A stretch of 29,817 nucleotides of DNA from DAISJD01 sp036821645 (GCA_036821645.1 DAISJD010000029.1:1-29817); one strand, 5' to 3'. Counted from the stretch's first letter, positions 14,974 through 24,777 are shown. Notes: generated by a model from the letters alone, not told the origin. Numbers and translations: made by a program.

Positions 14974-15585
14974 TTAATGGGCGAAAATATCGATTTCCGG
15001 CCATCCCTCAAGATCGAGCAACGCGCGCGCCGGCAGAAATTTGAAACATTCCTCGGCAAGGTCCGTACGCCCTTCCCGTTCCAACATCAAGTCGAGCTTG
15101 GCCCGCAATTGATGCAGATACAACACGTCGGACGCGGCATAGGCTTTTTGATCGTCACTCAACGTATCGGCCCCCCAATCGGAGGATTGTTGCTGCTTCG
15201 ATAGATCGACGCCCAGCAATTCCTTGCACAATTCCTTCAAACCGTGACGGTCCGTAAATGTACGCACCAGTTTCGAGGCAATCTTGGTGCAGTAAACCGG
15301 ACCCGTGATCACACCCAAATAATGGGCCAATACGGCAATATCGAACCGCCCAAAATGAAACAGTTTGGTGACAGCAGGATCGACCAGCAAGGCCTGCAAG
15401 TTGGGTGCGTCATAATGGTCGGGCGCGAACTGCACGAGATGAACGGCGCCGTCGCCTGCCGATAATTGTACGAGGCACAGACGATCGCGGAACGGGTTCA
15501 ATCCCATCGTCTCCGTGTCGATCGCGACAACGGGGCCAAGATCAAGACCAGAGGGCAAATCGCCCCGATGCAATGTCACTGTCAC
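14974..15585 (-). CDS. rnd: RNase D-like 3'-5' exoribonuclease (single DEDDy domain)
   Basis: A 203-residue protein with only the DnaQ-like exonuclease domain of RNase D; the HRDC domains of full-length RNase D are absent, as in many short alphaproteobacterial homologues. Exo I is D-T-E-T (Asp23, Glu25), exo II is L-F-H-F-G-R-F-D (Asp about 82), and exo III contains Y-A-A-S-D (about 168-172), giving the DEDDy set. It would trim 3' ends of tRNA or other small RNAs. It lies close to tRNA-Leu on the same strand and is likely transcribed separately from it. Confidence 0.87.
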   Translation of the reverse strand: MTVTLHRGDLPSGLDLGPVVAIDTETMGLNPFRDRLCLVQLSAGDGAVHLVQFAPDHYDAPNLQALLVDPAVTKLFHFGRFDIAVLAHYLGVITGPVYCTKIASKLVRTFTDRHGLKELCKELLGVDLSKQQQSSDWGADTLSDDQKAYAASDVLYLHQLRAKLDLMLEREGRTDLAEECFKFLPARALLDLEGWPEIDIFAH

Positions 15586-15693
15586 GGGTCGATATTCCGT
15601 TTATGAAAGAGAAAGACGATGATGATAAAACAAGCATAAAGAACCCACGCCGATAGTCGACTGTGAGTTCGTGATAAAGCGAGGACAAAGTCA

Positions 15694-15727
15694 ATAAAAA
15701 AGCCCCACCTGTTGGATTGCAGGTCAG
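15694..15727 (-). terminator. Terminator of tRNA-Leu
   Basis: On the minus strand, ACCTG pairs with CAGGT around an 8-base loop, extended by GC pairs and followed by GGGGC and T6. It lies about 45 bases beyond the encoded CCA of the tRNA. Confidence 0.7.
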
Positions 15728-15772
15728 CTACACACTGATCTGACAAATCGCAACAGATTATGGGACCGTTTT

Positions 15773-15859
15773 TGGTGCCCAGGAGAAGACTCGAACTTCC
15801 ACGAGGTTTCCCCCACTAGAACCTGAATCTAGCGCGTCTACCAATTCCGCCACCTGGGC
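15773..15859 (-). tRNA. tRNA-Leu(CAG)
   Basis: An 87-nt class II tRNA. The acceptor arms GCCCAGG and CCTGGGC pair fully. The discriminator is A and the CCA is encoded in the genome. The D-loop has GGTAGA, the anticodon stem CTAGA/TCTAG closes the loop TTCAGGT with anticodon CAG, and a long variable arm (GGGGGAAACCTC region) and the TTCGAGT T-loop follow. The long variable arm and anticodon identify leucine. Confidence 0.96.
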
Positions 15860-16098
15860 TCAGGTGAGGGATGGTTTATAGGTGAGGCCCTTGGGCTTCG
15901 TCAATGATTTTTTTGATCTGTGCGAAGATTTTCGCCCATTCCGTTGCCGAGGCCCGATACCTGTGCGAACTGGCACCTTTCTTTATGCGCCAAGATCGCT
16001 TAAATATCACATCGCCTTGGGCTTCGAGGCTGAGCCCCTCTTTTCAAGCCCCTATTTTATGGTCGCCCTTGTTTCGGCGTGTCCTGGAGTATCGTTTC

Positions 16099-17055
16099 AT
16101 GGCAAAGCAGCGTCGCGTTACAGTCTTCGGCGGGACCGGCTTCATCGGTCGTTATGTCGTCAAGCGGTTGGCCGAACGCGGCGACATCATCACGGTCGCA
16201 AGCCGCTACGCTGTGCGGGCGACGCATCTTCAGCCCTTGGGCGATGTTGGGCAAATCACCCTCATCAACACCAACATTCGCGACGAGGCGGCCATCGACC
16301 GGGTCGTGAAAGGGTCCGATTTCGTCATCAATCTGGTCGGGATTCTGGCCGAGGGCGGTCGACAACGGTTCGACGGCATCCAAAGCGAAGGGGCGACCCT
16401 GATCGCCAAGCGAGCGGCAGCGGCTCATGTTGGGCGTTTCGTCCATGTTTCCGCCATTGGGGCAGATACGGGATCGCCATCGGCCTATGCCCGCACCAAA
16501 GGGTTGGGCGAAGACGGCATCAGAACTGCTTTTCCCACTGCCACCATCCTACGTCCGTCCCTCGTGATCGGCCCTGAAGATCAATTTTTCAATCGCTTTG
16601 CCGCAATGGCGCAATTTCTGCCCTTTCTGCCCTTGATCGGCGGCGGACAAACGGAATTCCAACCGGTCTATGTGGGCGATGTCGCCGATGCGGTCCTCGC
16701 CTGCCTCGATCAGCCCGCAACGCAAGGGCGCATTTACGAATTGGGTGGCCCGCGCAGAGCCTCCTTCAAAGAATTGATGCAGATTTTAGCGCGGGAAATT
16801 GATCGCCCCACACTGCCGCTGATCGAGATTCCGGTCGCCCTAGCCGCCTTCATGGCGGGTTTTGCCGAATATCTGCCAAACCCGCCTTTGACCCGCGATC
16901 AGATTATTCTGCTGCAAAAAAATAATGTGACCAGCCCCGACCTGCCGGGGTTCGCCGATCTTGGTTTAACGCCGACCCCGATCGAAGCGGTCATCCCAAG
17001 CTATCTCGGGCGGTTTCGCAGAGGTGGCTGGTTCACGGTCCATCAAGTCGGCTGA
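16099..17055 (+). CDS. NDUFA9-like complex I-associated SDR protein
   Basis: A 318-residue atypical extended SDR. G-G-T-G-F-I-G-R-Y-V at 11-20 is the NAD(P)-binding glycine motif; V-N-L-V-G-I-L, H-V-S-A-I-G-A-D and Y-A-R-T-K follow in order, the last providing the Tyr/Lys pair in modified form. The C-terminal half, with Q-P-V-Y-V-G-D-V-A-D-A and Y-E-L-G-G-P, is typical of the alphaproteobacterial complex I NDUFA9 family. It would bind NADPH and stabilise or assist respiratory complex I. The ATG at 16099 with CTGGAG upstream is chosen; an open frame continues back to 15904 without conserved features. Its end overlaps the convergent Cdd1-like gene by 13 bases. Confidence 0.9.
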   Translation: MAKQRRVTVFGGTGFIGRYVVKRLAERGDIITVASRYAVRATHLQPLGDVGQITLINTNIRDEAAIDRVVKGSDFVINLVGILAEGGRQRFDGIQSEGATLIAKRAAAAHVGRFVHVSAIGADTGSPSAYARTKGLGEDGIRTAFPTATILRPSLVIGPEDQFFNRFAAMAQFLPFLPLIGGGQTEFQPVYVGDVADAVLACLDQPATQGRIYELGGPRRASFKELMQILAREIDRPTLPLIEIPVALAAFMAGFAEYLPNPPLTRDQIILLQKNNVTSPDLPGFADLGLTPTPIEAVIPSYLGRFRRGGWFTVHQVG

Positions 17056-17390
17056 TCCGTTTTTTTTGCTTCCGAAGCAACGATAGGAAATTGCCCCGCC
17101 CGCTGTCGTGCCTTGCGGGCGGGGGTAAAAAACCACCAATCGAGGGCTTGCCCGGTTTTCACCTGATGGATAGCGGCCGTAAAAACATCATGCACGCAAG
17201 GGTCTTGCCGGGTTTGGGTGAGGCGACACAGCGTGACATAGAGACTGTCGGCATCCCTTCCTTCGAGATCCATCGGTGCCGTAATACCCAATAAGGCAAA
17301 ATCCGCCAGGGCCGCTTTGCCGATATTCCGCAAGGCCGATAGCGGGTTTTTCGCGTGACGCCCCGTCTTCTTTGTTTGTTTTACCGACAT
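17043..17390 (-). CDS. Cdd1-family helix-hairpin-helix protein
   Basis: A 115-residue protein with the pattern L-R-N-I-G-K-A-A-L-A-D-F-A-L-L-G-I, then L-Y-V-T-L-C and D-P-C-V-H-D-V-F, and W-W-F-F-T-P-A-R-K-A near the end. This matches the 'pathogenicity locus' Cdd1 family (helix-hairpin-helix, TfoX-C-like), a small possibly DNA-binding family of unknown role. The ATG at 17390 is preferred to a frame from 17468, because the family core follows and GGGA lies just upstream. It is convergent with the NDUFA9-like gene. Confidence 0.8.
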   Translation of the reverse strand: MSVKQTKKTGRHAKNPLSALRNIGKAALADFALLGITAPMDLEGRDADSLYVTLCRLTQTRQDPCVHDVFTAAIHQVKTGQALDWWFFTPARKARQRAGQFPIVASEAKKTDQPT

Positions 17391-17737
17391 GTTTCCCACT
17401 TCACGCTGATTTACCCGAATAAAGGGTTCATGGCGTTGCCCATTGGCCTCGGCCCCACACAGTTTCAACAGAAGTCATTTTCAGCCATAAATCACACAAA
17501 AATATATTTGATAATTTTATAAATTTATCAATTTTGTTTTAAAAAAAAATTTAGTCCCAAAAAATTACTATTTCATCGGAAACCAACAGAAAAAATGAGA
17601 CCCAGGACAAAACGCACGACAGCACCCGCAAAAACTAGTACCATATTTTGTCTATATCGGTTTTTTACCCTTGCATGGTCCGGCTATCTCGTTGACACTC
17701 TCTGGTGACGCGCGTCTGCATGAGGAAGGAACTGGTC
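17391..17737. other. Divergent intergenic region before gltD with an AT-rich palindrome
   Basis: About 350 bases between the divergently oriented Cdd1-like gene and gltD. The part 17480-17575 is strikingly AT-rich. TTGATAA (17508-17514) and TTATCAA (17525-17531) form an inverted repeat that may be a regulator site. I find no convincing sigma-54 (GG-GC) element or sigma-70 promoter. AAGGA at about 17726-17731 is the gltD ribosome binding site. Confidence 0.45.
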
Positions 17738-19171
17738 ATGGCTCAGAAACTCTTGAAATTTATTTCGATAGACCAAGCCATGCCGGAAAAACGGGATCCA
17801 ACCGCCCGGAAAACTGATTTCGATGAGATTTACCAACCCTATGCCAGCCAGCGCGCCACAGAACAGGCCGCACGGTGTTCGCAATGCGGGGTGCCTTTTT
17901 GCCAAGCCCATTGCCCGCTGGGCAACAACATCCCGGATTGGCTGCGGTTGACGGCAGAAGGGCGCCTCGAAGAAGCCTACGAACTCTCGGCCGCCACCAA
18001 CAGTTTTCCTGAAATATGCGGACGGATCTGTCCGCAAGATCGGCTCTGCGAAGGCAATTGCGTCATCGAGAAGGGATTTCAGTCCGTAACCATTGGCGCA
18101 GTTGAGAAATTCATTACCGATACGGCGTTCGAGCAGGGCTGGGTGCGCCCGCCAACCCCCGCCCGTACGCTTTCCCAATCGGTCGGCATCATTGGTGCGG
18201 GGCCGGCCGGTCTTGCAGCGGCCGACTTCTTATGTCGCAAGGGATATGCGGTTCATGTTTACGATCGCTACGATCGGGTCGGCGGTCTATTGGTCTATGG
18301 GATCCCGGGCTTCAAACTCGATAAGTCCATCGTCGCGCGCCGCCATGCCTTATTGGTTGAGGGCGGCGTAGCGTTTCATCTCAATTTTGAAGTTGGGCGC
18401 GATGCCTCTCTCAGCGATCTTCAGGCAAAACATGATGCGATCCTGATCGCAACCGGCGTTTATCGCGCCCGCGCTCTCGCCGTTCCCGGCGACGATCTTG
18501 CCAACATCATACCGGCCCTCGACTATCTGACGGCGAGTAACCGGCGCGGTCTCGGCGATTACCTGCCCGATGGGGTGATGGATGCGGCGGGCAAACATGT
18601 CGTGGTGATCGGTGGCGGCGATACCGCCATGGATTGCGTGCGAACCGCGGTGCGCCAGAAGGCGGCGTCCGTTACCTGTCTCTATCGGCGGGATCGACGC
18701 AATATGCCGGGTTCTCTTAGGGAAGTCGCCCATGCAGAAGAAGAAGGTGTAACCTTCGTCTGGCAGGCAGCCCCGGAACGGTTCACCGGAACCCTGGGTC
18801 GGATCGACACCGTCCATGCCACCCGAATCCATCTCGGGGTTGCCGATGGGTCAGGTCGCCAAGTGCCCCAGGCCGTCCCGGACAGCGCCTTTACTCTGCC
18901 CGCCGACCTCGTGATCACGGCGTTGGGCTTCGACCCCGAACCTGTCCCGACCCTCTTCGATGCCCCGGCTCTGAAACTCAGCCGATGGGGCACGATCGCG
19001 GTGGATGCGAAAACGGGGGCCACGGCACAAGATGGGGTTTATGCGGCAGGCGATATCGTGCGCGGGGCCTCGTTGGTAGTGTGGGCCATTCGCGACGGGC
19101 GCCTTTCAGCCGCCGCCATCGATCAGCGCCTCGCCCAGAAGCGCGCCCTATCCCTGCGTGCTGCCGAATAG
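17738..19171 (+). CDS. gltD: Glutamate synthase small subunit (GltD)
   Basis: A 477-residue NADPH-dependent subunit of glutamate synthase. It oxidises NADPH on FAD and passes electrons through 4Fe-4S clusters to the large subunit. Two cysteine clusters are visible: Cys47, 50, 55, 59 and Cys94, 98, 104, 108. The FAD motif G-A-G-P-A-G-L-A is at about 153-160, and a second nucleotide motif V-I-G-G-G-D-T-A-M-D marks the NADPH site. The C-terminal Y-A-A-G-D segment closes the FAD site. The ATG at 17738 with AAGGA upstream is preferred to a GTG at 17705. gltB follows after 48 bases on the same strand, so they are one operon for GS-GOGAT ammonium assimilation. Confidence 0.97.
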   Translation: MAQKLLKFISIDQAMPEKRDPTARKTDFDEIYQPYASQRATEQAARCSQCGVPFCQAHCPLGNNIPDWLRLTAEGRLEEAYELSAATNSFPEICGRICPQDRLCEGNCVIEKGFQSVTIGAVEKFITDTAFEQGWVRPPTPARTLSQSVGIIGAGPAGLAAADFLCRKGYAVHVYDRYDRVGGLLVYGIPGFKLDKSIVARRHALLVEGGVAFHLNFEVGRDASLSDLQAKHDAILIATGVYRARALAVPGDDLANIIPALDYLTASNRRGLGDYLPDGVMDAAGKHVVVIGGGDTAMDCVRTAVRQKAASVTCLYRRDRRNMPGSLREVAHAEEEGVTFVWQAAPERFTGTLGRIDTVHATRIHLGVADGSGRQVPQAVPDSAFTLPADLVITALGFDPEPVPTLFDAPALKLSRWGTIAVDAKTGATAQDGVYAAGDIVRGASLVVWAIRDGRLSAAAIDQRLAQKRALSLRAAE

Positions 19172-19219
19172 CACTGTCCATCCCCCCTTTCGACCGCCTT
19201 GCTTGACGAGTGCTCAGCC

Positions 19220-22200
19220 ATGACCGACCATCCCACAGCACCGAGCCCCGATACGGGGGCCACCTTCATCGCCGCCTGGGAAAAAAATGCGTCCCATCTC
19301 GCGGCCCACGGTCTTTACGACCCGACTGACGAGCATGATGCGTGCGGCGTCGGGTTTGTGGCAGCCATCGACGGCAAACCGCGCCGCGCCGTCGTGGAGG
19401 CGGCGTTGCAAGCCCTTCAATCGATTTGGCATCGTGGAGCCGTCGATGCCGACGGCAAAACCGGCGATGGGGCCGGCATCCATCTGCAAATTCCCGATGC
19501 CTTCTTTCGGGCCCATGTCGCGCGCAGCGGGGCCGATCTGTCGGCCGACACGGCTCTGGCGGTCGGCATGGTGTTTTTGCCCCGTACCGATCTCGACGGT
19601 CAGGAACGATGCCGGGCGATCGTCGAAACGGAAATTCTGGATTTCGGCTATGCCGTGTTCGGGTGGCGACAAGTACCGGTCAATATCAGTGTGATCGGGG
19701 AAAAGGCCAATGCCACACGGCCGGAAATCGAACAGATCATCATCGCCAATCGCAAGGCCGCCCCCCCCGATCACTTCGAGCGCGATCTCTATATTCTGCG
19801 CCGTCGGATCGAACGACGGGTCATTGCCGATCAAATCAACGGGTTCTATATCTGCTCTCTTTCCAGTCGGTCGATCATCTATAAGGGCATGTTTCTGGCC
19901 GAACAGGTCACGGCCTTTTATCCCGATCTGCTCGATCCCCGCTTCGAATCGGCCTTCGCGATCTATCACCAACGCTATTCGACCAACACATTCCCGACCT
20001 GGCCCCTCGCACAACCTTTTCGCATCTTAGCCCATAACGGCGAAATCAATACACTGCGCGGCAATCTGAATTGGATGAAAAGCCATGAAACCCGGATGGC
20101 GCACCGGGCTTTCGACACGAATCTCGACGATCTAAAACCCGTGGTTCAGGCGGGCGGGTCGGATTCGGCCGCCTTGGACAATGTATTCGAATTGTTGGTA
20201 CGGGCGGGGCGCCCTCTGCCGATGGCGAAGGCCCTGATGGTGCCGGAAGCATGGTCAAATCGCGACACGATGCCGAAAGCCCATCGCGATCTCTATTCCT
20301 ATTGCAATTCCGTCATGGAACCGTGGGACGGCCCGGCGGCCCTCGCCATGACCGACGGCGAATGGGTTCTGGCCGCCATGGATCGCAACGGCTTGCGTCC
20401 GATGCGGTTTGCCGTCACGAAAAGCGGTCTCATCGCTGTCGGCTCCGAGGCGGGCATGGTGCGTTTCGACGATAGCGACATCATCGAAAAGGGTCGCCTC
20501 GGGCCGGGCGAGATGCTGGCCGTCAATCTGGCCGAAGGGCGTCTCGTCCGCGATCACGATATCAAGAATTATCTGTGCGCCCAACACCCGTTCAGCGATT
20601 GGGTCGATAATATCACCCCCCTCGACGCCCTGCCCGTTCCGGCCGATTACGCGCCCGTCGCGCGCGATCGGGATGCTGTGCGCAAGCACGCGGTCACCGT
20701 CGGGTGGAGCCACGAAGATCTCGAACTCATTCTGCACCCAATGGCCGAAACCGGCAAAGAGGCGATCGGGTCCATGGGGGACGACACGCCGCTTGCCGTC
20801 CTGTCTGATCAGTATCGGGGCCTCCATCATTTCTTCCGGCAAAATTTCGCCCAAGTCACGAACCCGCCGATCGATTCTCTGCGGGAACGACGGGTGATGA
20901 CCCTCATCACCCGGTTCGGCAATCTGAACAATATCCTGGACGAAGACGCAACCCAGTGTCAGATCCTGCAACTGCCCTCGCCGGTCCTGACCGATGTCGA
21001 TCTTGCCGCCGTGCGCGCGCATCTCGCCGAAACCAGCATCGAAATCGATTGCACCTTCCGCGTCCCGGCCGACGGTCCCCAGTCGCGGGATCGGGTCCTG
21101 GCCGAAGCCCTGGCACGCATCCAACGGCAAGCGGCCGACGCTGTGCGCGAAGGACGAACCCATGTCGTCCTCAGCGATCGGGCCATCGACAGGGACCGTG
21201 CCCCGATCCCAATGATCCTCGCGACCGGGGCCGTCCATAGCCATCTCGTCCGCGAACAATTGCGCACCTTTACCTCTCTGACCGTGAGCACGGCCGAATG
21301 TCTCGACGTGCATTATTGCGCGGTTCTGATCGGGGTTGGGGCGACCTGCGTCCATCCCTATCTTGCATTTGCGGCGATTGCCGAACGCCATCACCGCGGC
21401 CTCTTGCCAGGGCTACGCCTTGAAGAAGCCATCCGTCATTATCAAAAATCCCTTGATGACGGGCTGCTGAAAATCATGGCGAAGATGGGGATTTCGGTCA
21501 TCTCCTCCTATCGCGGGGCCTATAATTTCGAAGCGGTCGGTCTGTCGCGCTCGCTTGTTGCAGCGTATTTTCCCGGCATGGCCTCGAAAATTTCCGGGAT
21601 CGGCTTACCCGGCATTCAATACCGCACGCTTGAAGCCCATGACCGGGCCTTTGGCACTGGCGAAGCGATCTTGCCGATCGGCGGCTTTTATCGCTTGCGT
21701 CAACAGGGCGAACGGCATGCCTTTGAAAGCAGCCTGATCCATCTTTTGCAAACAGCCGTCGATCGCGATTCTTACGGCACCTACAAACGCTATGTCGACG
21801 GCGTGCGCAAGCAACCGCCCATTAGCCTGCGCGATCTGTTGGATTTCACCTATAAACATCCGCCCATCTCGGTCGATGAATGCGAATCGATCACGCAATT
21901 GCGCAAACGCCTCGTCGCCCCCGGCATCTCGCTGGGTGCGCTCGGCCCCGAAGCCCACGAAACCCTCTCGATCGCCATGAACCGGATCGGAGCGAAATCG
22001 GATTCAGGCGAAGGTGGGGAAGACCCCGCCCGCTATAAACCGCGCGCCAACGGCGATAATGCCTCATCGGCAATCAAGCAAGTCGCCAGCGGTCGGTTCG
22101 GCGTCACGGCAGAATATCTCAATAATTGCCGTGAAATCGAAATCAAAGTGTCCCAAGGGGCAAAGCCCGGCGAAGGCGGCCAATTGCCCGGTTTCAAGGT

Positions 22201-23797
22201 CGACGGCCTGATCGCCCGTCTGCGCCATGCGACACCGGGCGTAACCCTCGTCTCACCGCCGCCGCACCATGATATTTACTCGATCGAAGATCTGGCCCAA
22301 CTCATCTACGATCTGAAACAGATCAATCCCGATGCCAAAGTCTGCGTCAAACTGGTCGCCCGTTCGGGGATCGGCACCGTGGCGGCGGGTGTCGCCAAGG
22401 CCAAGGCCGACGTCATCCTGATTTCCGGCCATTCGGGCGGCACGGGGGCAAGCCCGCAAACCTCGATCAAATATGCGGGTATTCCCTGGGAAATGGGCCT
22501 GGCCGAAGCCCATCAGGTGCTTGTCCTGAACCGTCTGCGCCACCGGGTCCGCCTGCGGGTCGATGGCGGCATCAAGACGGGACGCGATGTGGTCATCGCC
22601 GCGATCTTGGGAGCGGAAGAATTCGGCCTCGGCACGGCATCCCTCGTCGCGATGGGGTGCATCATGGTCCGCCAATGCCATTCCAATACCTGCCCCGTCG
22701 GCGTGTGCACGCAAGATCCGGCCTTACGCGCGAAATTCGAGGGCACACCGGAAAAGGTCGTCAACCTGTTCAGCTTCGTCGCCGAAGAAGTCCGTGAGAT
22801 TTTGGCCGCACTCGGCATGCGGACCTTGAACGAGGTGATCGGGCGAACCGATCTCCTCAGTCAGGTCAATCGCGGCTGGGCCCATCTCGACGATCTCGAC
22901 CTCAATCCGATCCTGGCCCAGGCCGATCCCGGCGACTATCCGCGCTATTGTACCGAAGAAGACCGCAATCCCGTTCCCGATACGCTCGACGCCCAGATGC
23001 TGCGCGATGCCCGTTCCTTGTTCGAGGCGGGCGAAAAAATGCAATTGACCTATAATATCCGCAACACGCAGCGCGCGATCGGCACCCGCATTTCGTCCAT
23101 GATCACCCGCAAATACGGGCAAAAAGGTCTGGAACCCGGCCATATCACCGTGCGGCTGCGCGGTTCGGCCGGGCAATCGCTCGGGGCCTTTGCGGTCCAA
23201 GGATTGAAACTCGAAGTGTTCGGCGATGCCAACGATTATGTCGGTAAGGGTCTCTCGGGTGGGCTCATCACCGTCCGCGCCATGACGTCGAGCCCCCTTA
23301 TCGCCCATAAGAATACGATCATCGGCAATACCGTTCTCTATGGTGCCACCGCCGGCGCCCTCTTTGCCGCAGGGCAGGCGGGCGAACGGTTCGCCGTCCG
23401 CAATTCCGGGGCCGATGTGGTGGTCGAAGGGTGCGGGTCGAACGGCTGCGAATATATGACCGGCGGGACTGTCGTGATTTTGGGGCCGGTCGGCGAAAAT
23501 TTTGCCGCCGGGATGACCGGGGGTATGGCTTTCGTCTATGATCCGACGCAGGTTTTCCCGCAACAGGTCAATCCCGGCGATGTCGTCTGGCAGCGGATCG
23601 CCAGCGATTATTGGGACGAAACCCTGCGCCGCCTGATTGAAACCCATGTCCGTGAAACCCAATCGCGTTTTGCCGAACAACTCTTGAACGGGTGGGCCTT
23701 GGAACGGGATCACTTCTGGCAAATCGTGCCGAAAGAAATGTTGTCCCGGTTGCCGCACCCGCTATCCGACAGAGCGAGCCTCCATCAGGTCGGATAA
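19220..23797 (+). CDS. gltB: Glutamate synthase large subunit (GltB)
   Basis: A 1525-residue protein, the full size of bacterial GltB. The N-terminal amidotransferase (class II) begins after a propeptide of about 41 residues; Cys42 in A-C-G-V-G-F-V is the nucleophile exposed by cleavage. The central domain and FMN-binding synthase domain follow (S-G-H-S-G-G-T-G-A-S-P). The 3Fe-4S cluster motif is C-I-M-V-R-Q-C-H-S-N-T-C-P. The C-terminal beta-helix with repeated G-x-x-G-x-x-x-G motifs ends the protein. It makes two glutamates from glutamine and 2-oxoglutarate with GltD. The ATG at 19220 is chosen over a TTG at 19199. Long frames on the opposite strand are by-products of its GC-rich codons. 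Confidence 0.98.
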   Translation: MTDHPTAPSPDTGATFIAAWEKNASHLAAHGLYDPTDEHDACGVGFVAAIDGKPRRAVVEAALQALQSIWHRGAVDADGKTGDGAGIHLQIPDAFFRAHVARSGADLSADTALAVGMVFLPRTDLDGQERCRAIVETEILDFGYAVFGWRQVPVNISVIGEKANATRPEIEQIIIANRKAAPPDHFERDLYILRRRIERRVIADQINGFYICSLSSRSIIYKGMFLAEQVTAFYPDLLDPRFESAFAIYHQRYSTNTFPTWPLAQPFRILAHNGEINTLRGNLNWMKSHETRMAHRAFDTNLDDLKPVVQAGGSDSAALDNVFELLVRAGRPLPMAKALMVPEAWSNRDTMPKAHRDLYSYCNSVMEPWDGPAALAMTDGEWVLAAMDRNGLRPMRFAVTKSGLIAVGSEAGMVRFDDSDIIEKGRLGPGEMLAVNLAEGRLVRDHDIKNYLCAQHPFSDWVDNITPLDALPVPADYAPVARDRDAVRKHAVTVGWSHEDLELILHPMAETGKEAIGSMGDDTPLAVLSDQYRGLHHFFRQNFAQVTNPPIDSLRERRVMTLITRFGNLNNILDEDATQCQILQLPSPVLTDVDLAAVRAHLAETSIEIDCTFRVPADGPQSRDRVLAEALARIQRQAADAVREGRTHVVLSDRAIDRDRAPIPMILATGAVHSHLVREQLRTFTSLTVSTAECLDVHYCAVLIGVGATCVHPYLAFAAIAERHHRGLLPGLRLEEAIRHYQKSLDDGLLKIMAKMGISVISSYRGAYNFEAVGLSRSLVAAYFPGMASKISGIGLPGIQYRTLEAHDRAFGTGEAILPIGGFYRLRQQGERHAFESSLIHLLQTAVDRDSYGTYKRYVDGVRKQPPISLRDLLDFTYKHPPISVDECESITQLRKRLVAPGISLGALGPEAHETLSIAMNRIGAKSDSGEGGEDPARYKPRANGDNASSAIKQVASGRFGVTAEYLNNCREIEIKVSQGAKPGEGGQLPGFKVDGLIARLRHATPGVTLVSPPPHHDIYSIEDLAQLIYDLKQINPDAKVCVKLVARSGIGTVAAGVAKAKADVILISGHSGGTGASPQTSIKYAGIPWEMGLAEAHQVLVLNRLRHRVRLRVDGGIKTGRDVVIAAILGAEEFGLGTASLVAMGCIMVRQCHSNTCPVGVCTQDPALRAKFEGTPEKVVNLFSFVAEEVREILAALGMRTLNEVIGRTDLLSQVNRGWAHLDDLDLNPILAQADPGDYPRYCTEEDRNPVPDTLDAQMLRDARSLFEAGEKMQLTYNIRNTQRAIGTRISSMITRKYGQKGLEPGHITVRLRGSAGQSLGAFAVQGLKLEVFGDANDYVGKGLSGGLITVRAMTSSPLIAHKNTIIGNTVLYGATAGALFAAGQAGERFAVRNSGADVVVEGCGSNGCEYMTGGTVVILGPVGENFAAGMTGGMAFVYDPTQVFPQQVNPGDVVWQRIASDYWDETLRRLIETHVRETQSRFAEQLLNGWALERDHFWQIVPKEMLSRLPHPLSDRASLHQVG

Positions 23798-23798
23798 C

Positions 23799-23838
23799 AA
23801 AAAAAGCCCAGCCCCCTTCAAGGGGGCGGGCTTTCATC
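23799..23838. terminator. Bidirectional terminator between gltB and the convergent retropepsin-like gene
   Basis: GCCC-A-GCCCCC pairs with GGGGGC-G-GGGC around a TTCAA loop. The T-run is short on the + strand (TTT) and long on the minus strand (at least seven T), so it is strongest for the minus-strand gene ending at 23860 and also closes gltB. Confidence 0.85.
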
Positions 23839-23859
23839 TGCCCCGTGCGGCACCTGCCC

Positions 23860-24777
23860 CTATTGCTGGGCGTCGGCCAAGGTCAGATAGATCTTGTTTT
23901 CTTCGTACGAAATAAAGACGCGCAGCTTGCTCAGAATATCCATCCCGATCACCATATCATAATGATCGAGCGATCGCGTATTGAGGTGCGTTCCGGCAAT
24001 GGAAGAGCCCGATCTGTCATAGTTTTCGACAAAAGCCTCAAGATCCTTAAAGCGAAGACCGGCAAACTCGACCGTTTTCAAAATTGTCTTCTTAGGCGAT
24101 TGTGCACCCTGATCACGCCCATCGGATGAATCGCCGATGAAAGAAGCCGAAATTGACGAGTATGAAGAACTCGTCGTGATCTCAGCCTCGATTTCAGTGC
24201 CATTGACGATGACCGGAACCAGAATTTTTCCCGTACTGTTGCGGCGAAATTTTTCATCCAGATATTGCCGACTCCAATACACGACAGCGCCGCGGCAATG
24301 GTCTCTATCAAATAACCTCAGCTTCTTTCCAACCGAATCAATCTCTATTTCATAAAAAGATAGGTAATCCATGCCAAGGCTGACATATTCTTCCTGCACA
24401 CCATCAAAGATCGGATATTCTCCGCCTTGAATTTTTTTTGTACCTATATAAAAATCTGGCAAATTAATATTTCTTCTTAGTGTTTTTTTATTTGAACTTG
24501 TATATCGTCCATCATAATCCTTTTGCGGATCAATTTTTAACTTCTTGGCTAAACCTTCTGTGACGCCACTCGCCGCCCCGGCAATAGAGAGATTAAAGGA
24601 CACAGGCTCATCTAAAATTTTACCCTTCGTTATGAGGGGTGACCCGATCCTGTTGGTAAGCGTGAACTCCGCCGCCTGTTTCAACTGGCAGCTCTCTGCC
24701 AACACCGATGGCATAAGAATAAACTGGGCCATGATGAAAGCAAAAAAAACGGCATAAAGCGACTTATTGACAGTCAT
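23860..24777 (-). CDS. Secreted retropepsin-like protein, catalytic Asp lost
   Basis: A 305-residue protein with a Sec signal peptide (hydrophobic 8-25, cleavage after V-L-A near 27). Two retropepsin-like halves follow. The first (about 45-160) ends with L-G-M-D-Y-L-S and E-I-E-I-D; the second (about 185-300) ends with I-G-M-D-I-L-S. In an active enzyme each half would have D-T/S-G. Here the first half reads F-N-L-S-I-A-G and the second reads E-I-T-T-S-S, so neither Asp is kept. It is a close paralogue of the next gene. It is probably a periplasmic or surface protein with a binding rather than proteolytic role. GAGG precedes the ATG. Confidence 0.78.
   Translation of the reverse strand: MTVNKSLYAVFFAFIMAQFILMPSVLAESCQLKQAAEFTLTNRIGSPLITKGKILDEPVSFNLSIAGAASGVTEGLAKKLKIDPQKDYDGRYTSSNKKTLRRNINLPDFYIGTKKIQGGEYPIFDGVQEEYVSLGMDYLSFYEIEIDSVGKKLRLFDRDHCRGAVVYWSRQYLDEKFRRNSTGKILVPVIVNGTEIEAEITTSSSYSSISASFIGDSSDGRDQGAQSPKKTILKTVEFAGLRFKDLEAFVENYDRSGSSIAGTHLNTRSLDHYDMVIGMDILSKLRVFISYEENKIYLTLADAQQ

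Noticed and set aside
20255..21394. A 379-codon open frame on the minus strand
   Set aside because: It lies wholly inside gltB, which has unmistakable domain motifs throughout. It is a shadow of GC-rich codon use and its product has no recognisable fold.
22724..23758. A 344-codon open frame on the minus strand
   Set aside because: It is antisense to the C-terminal half of gltB, with repetitive Asp/Gly/Arg-rich product and no motif. Same cause as above.
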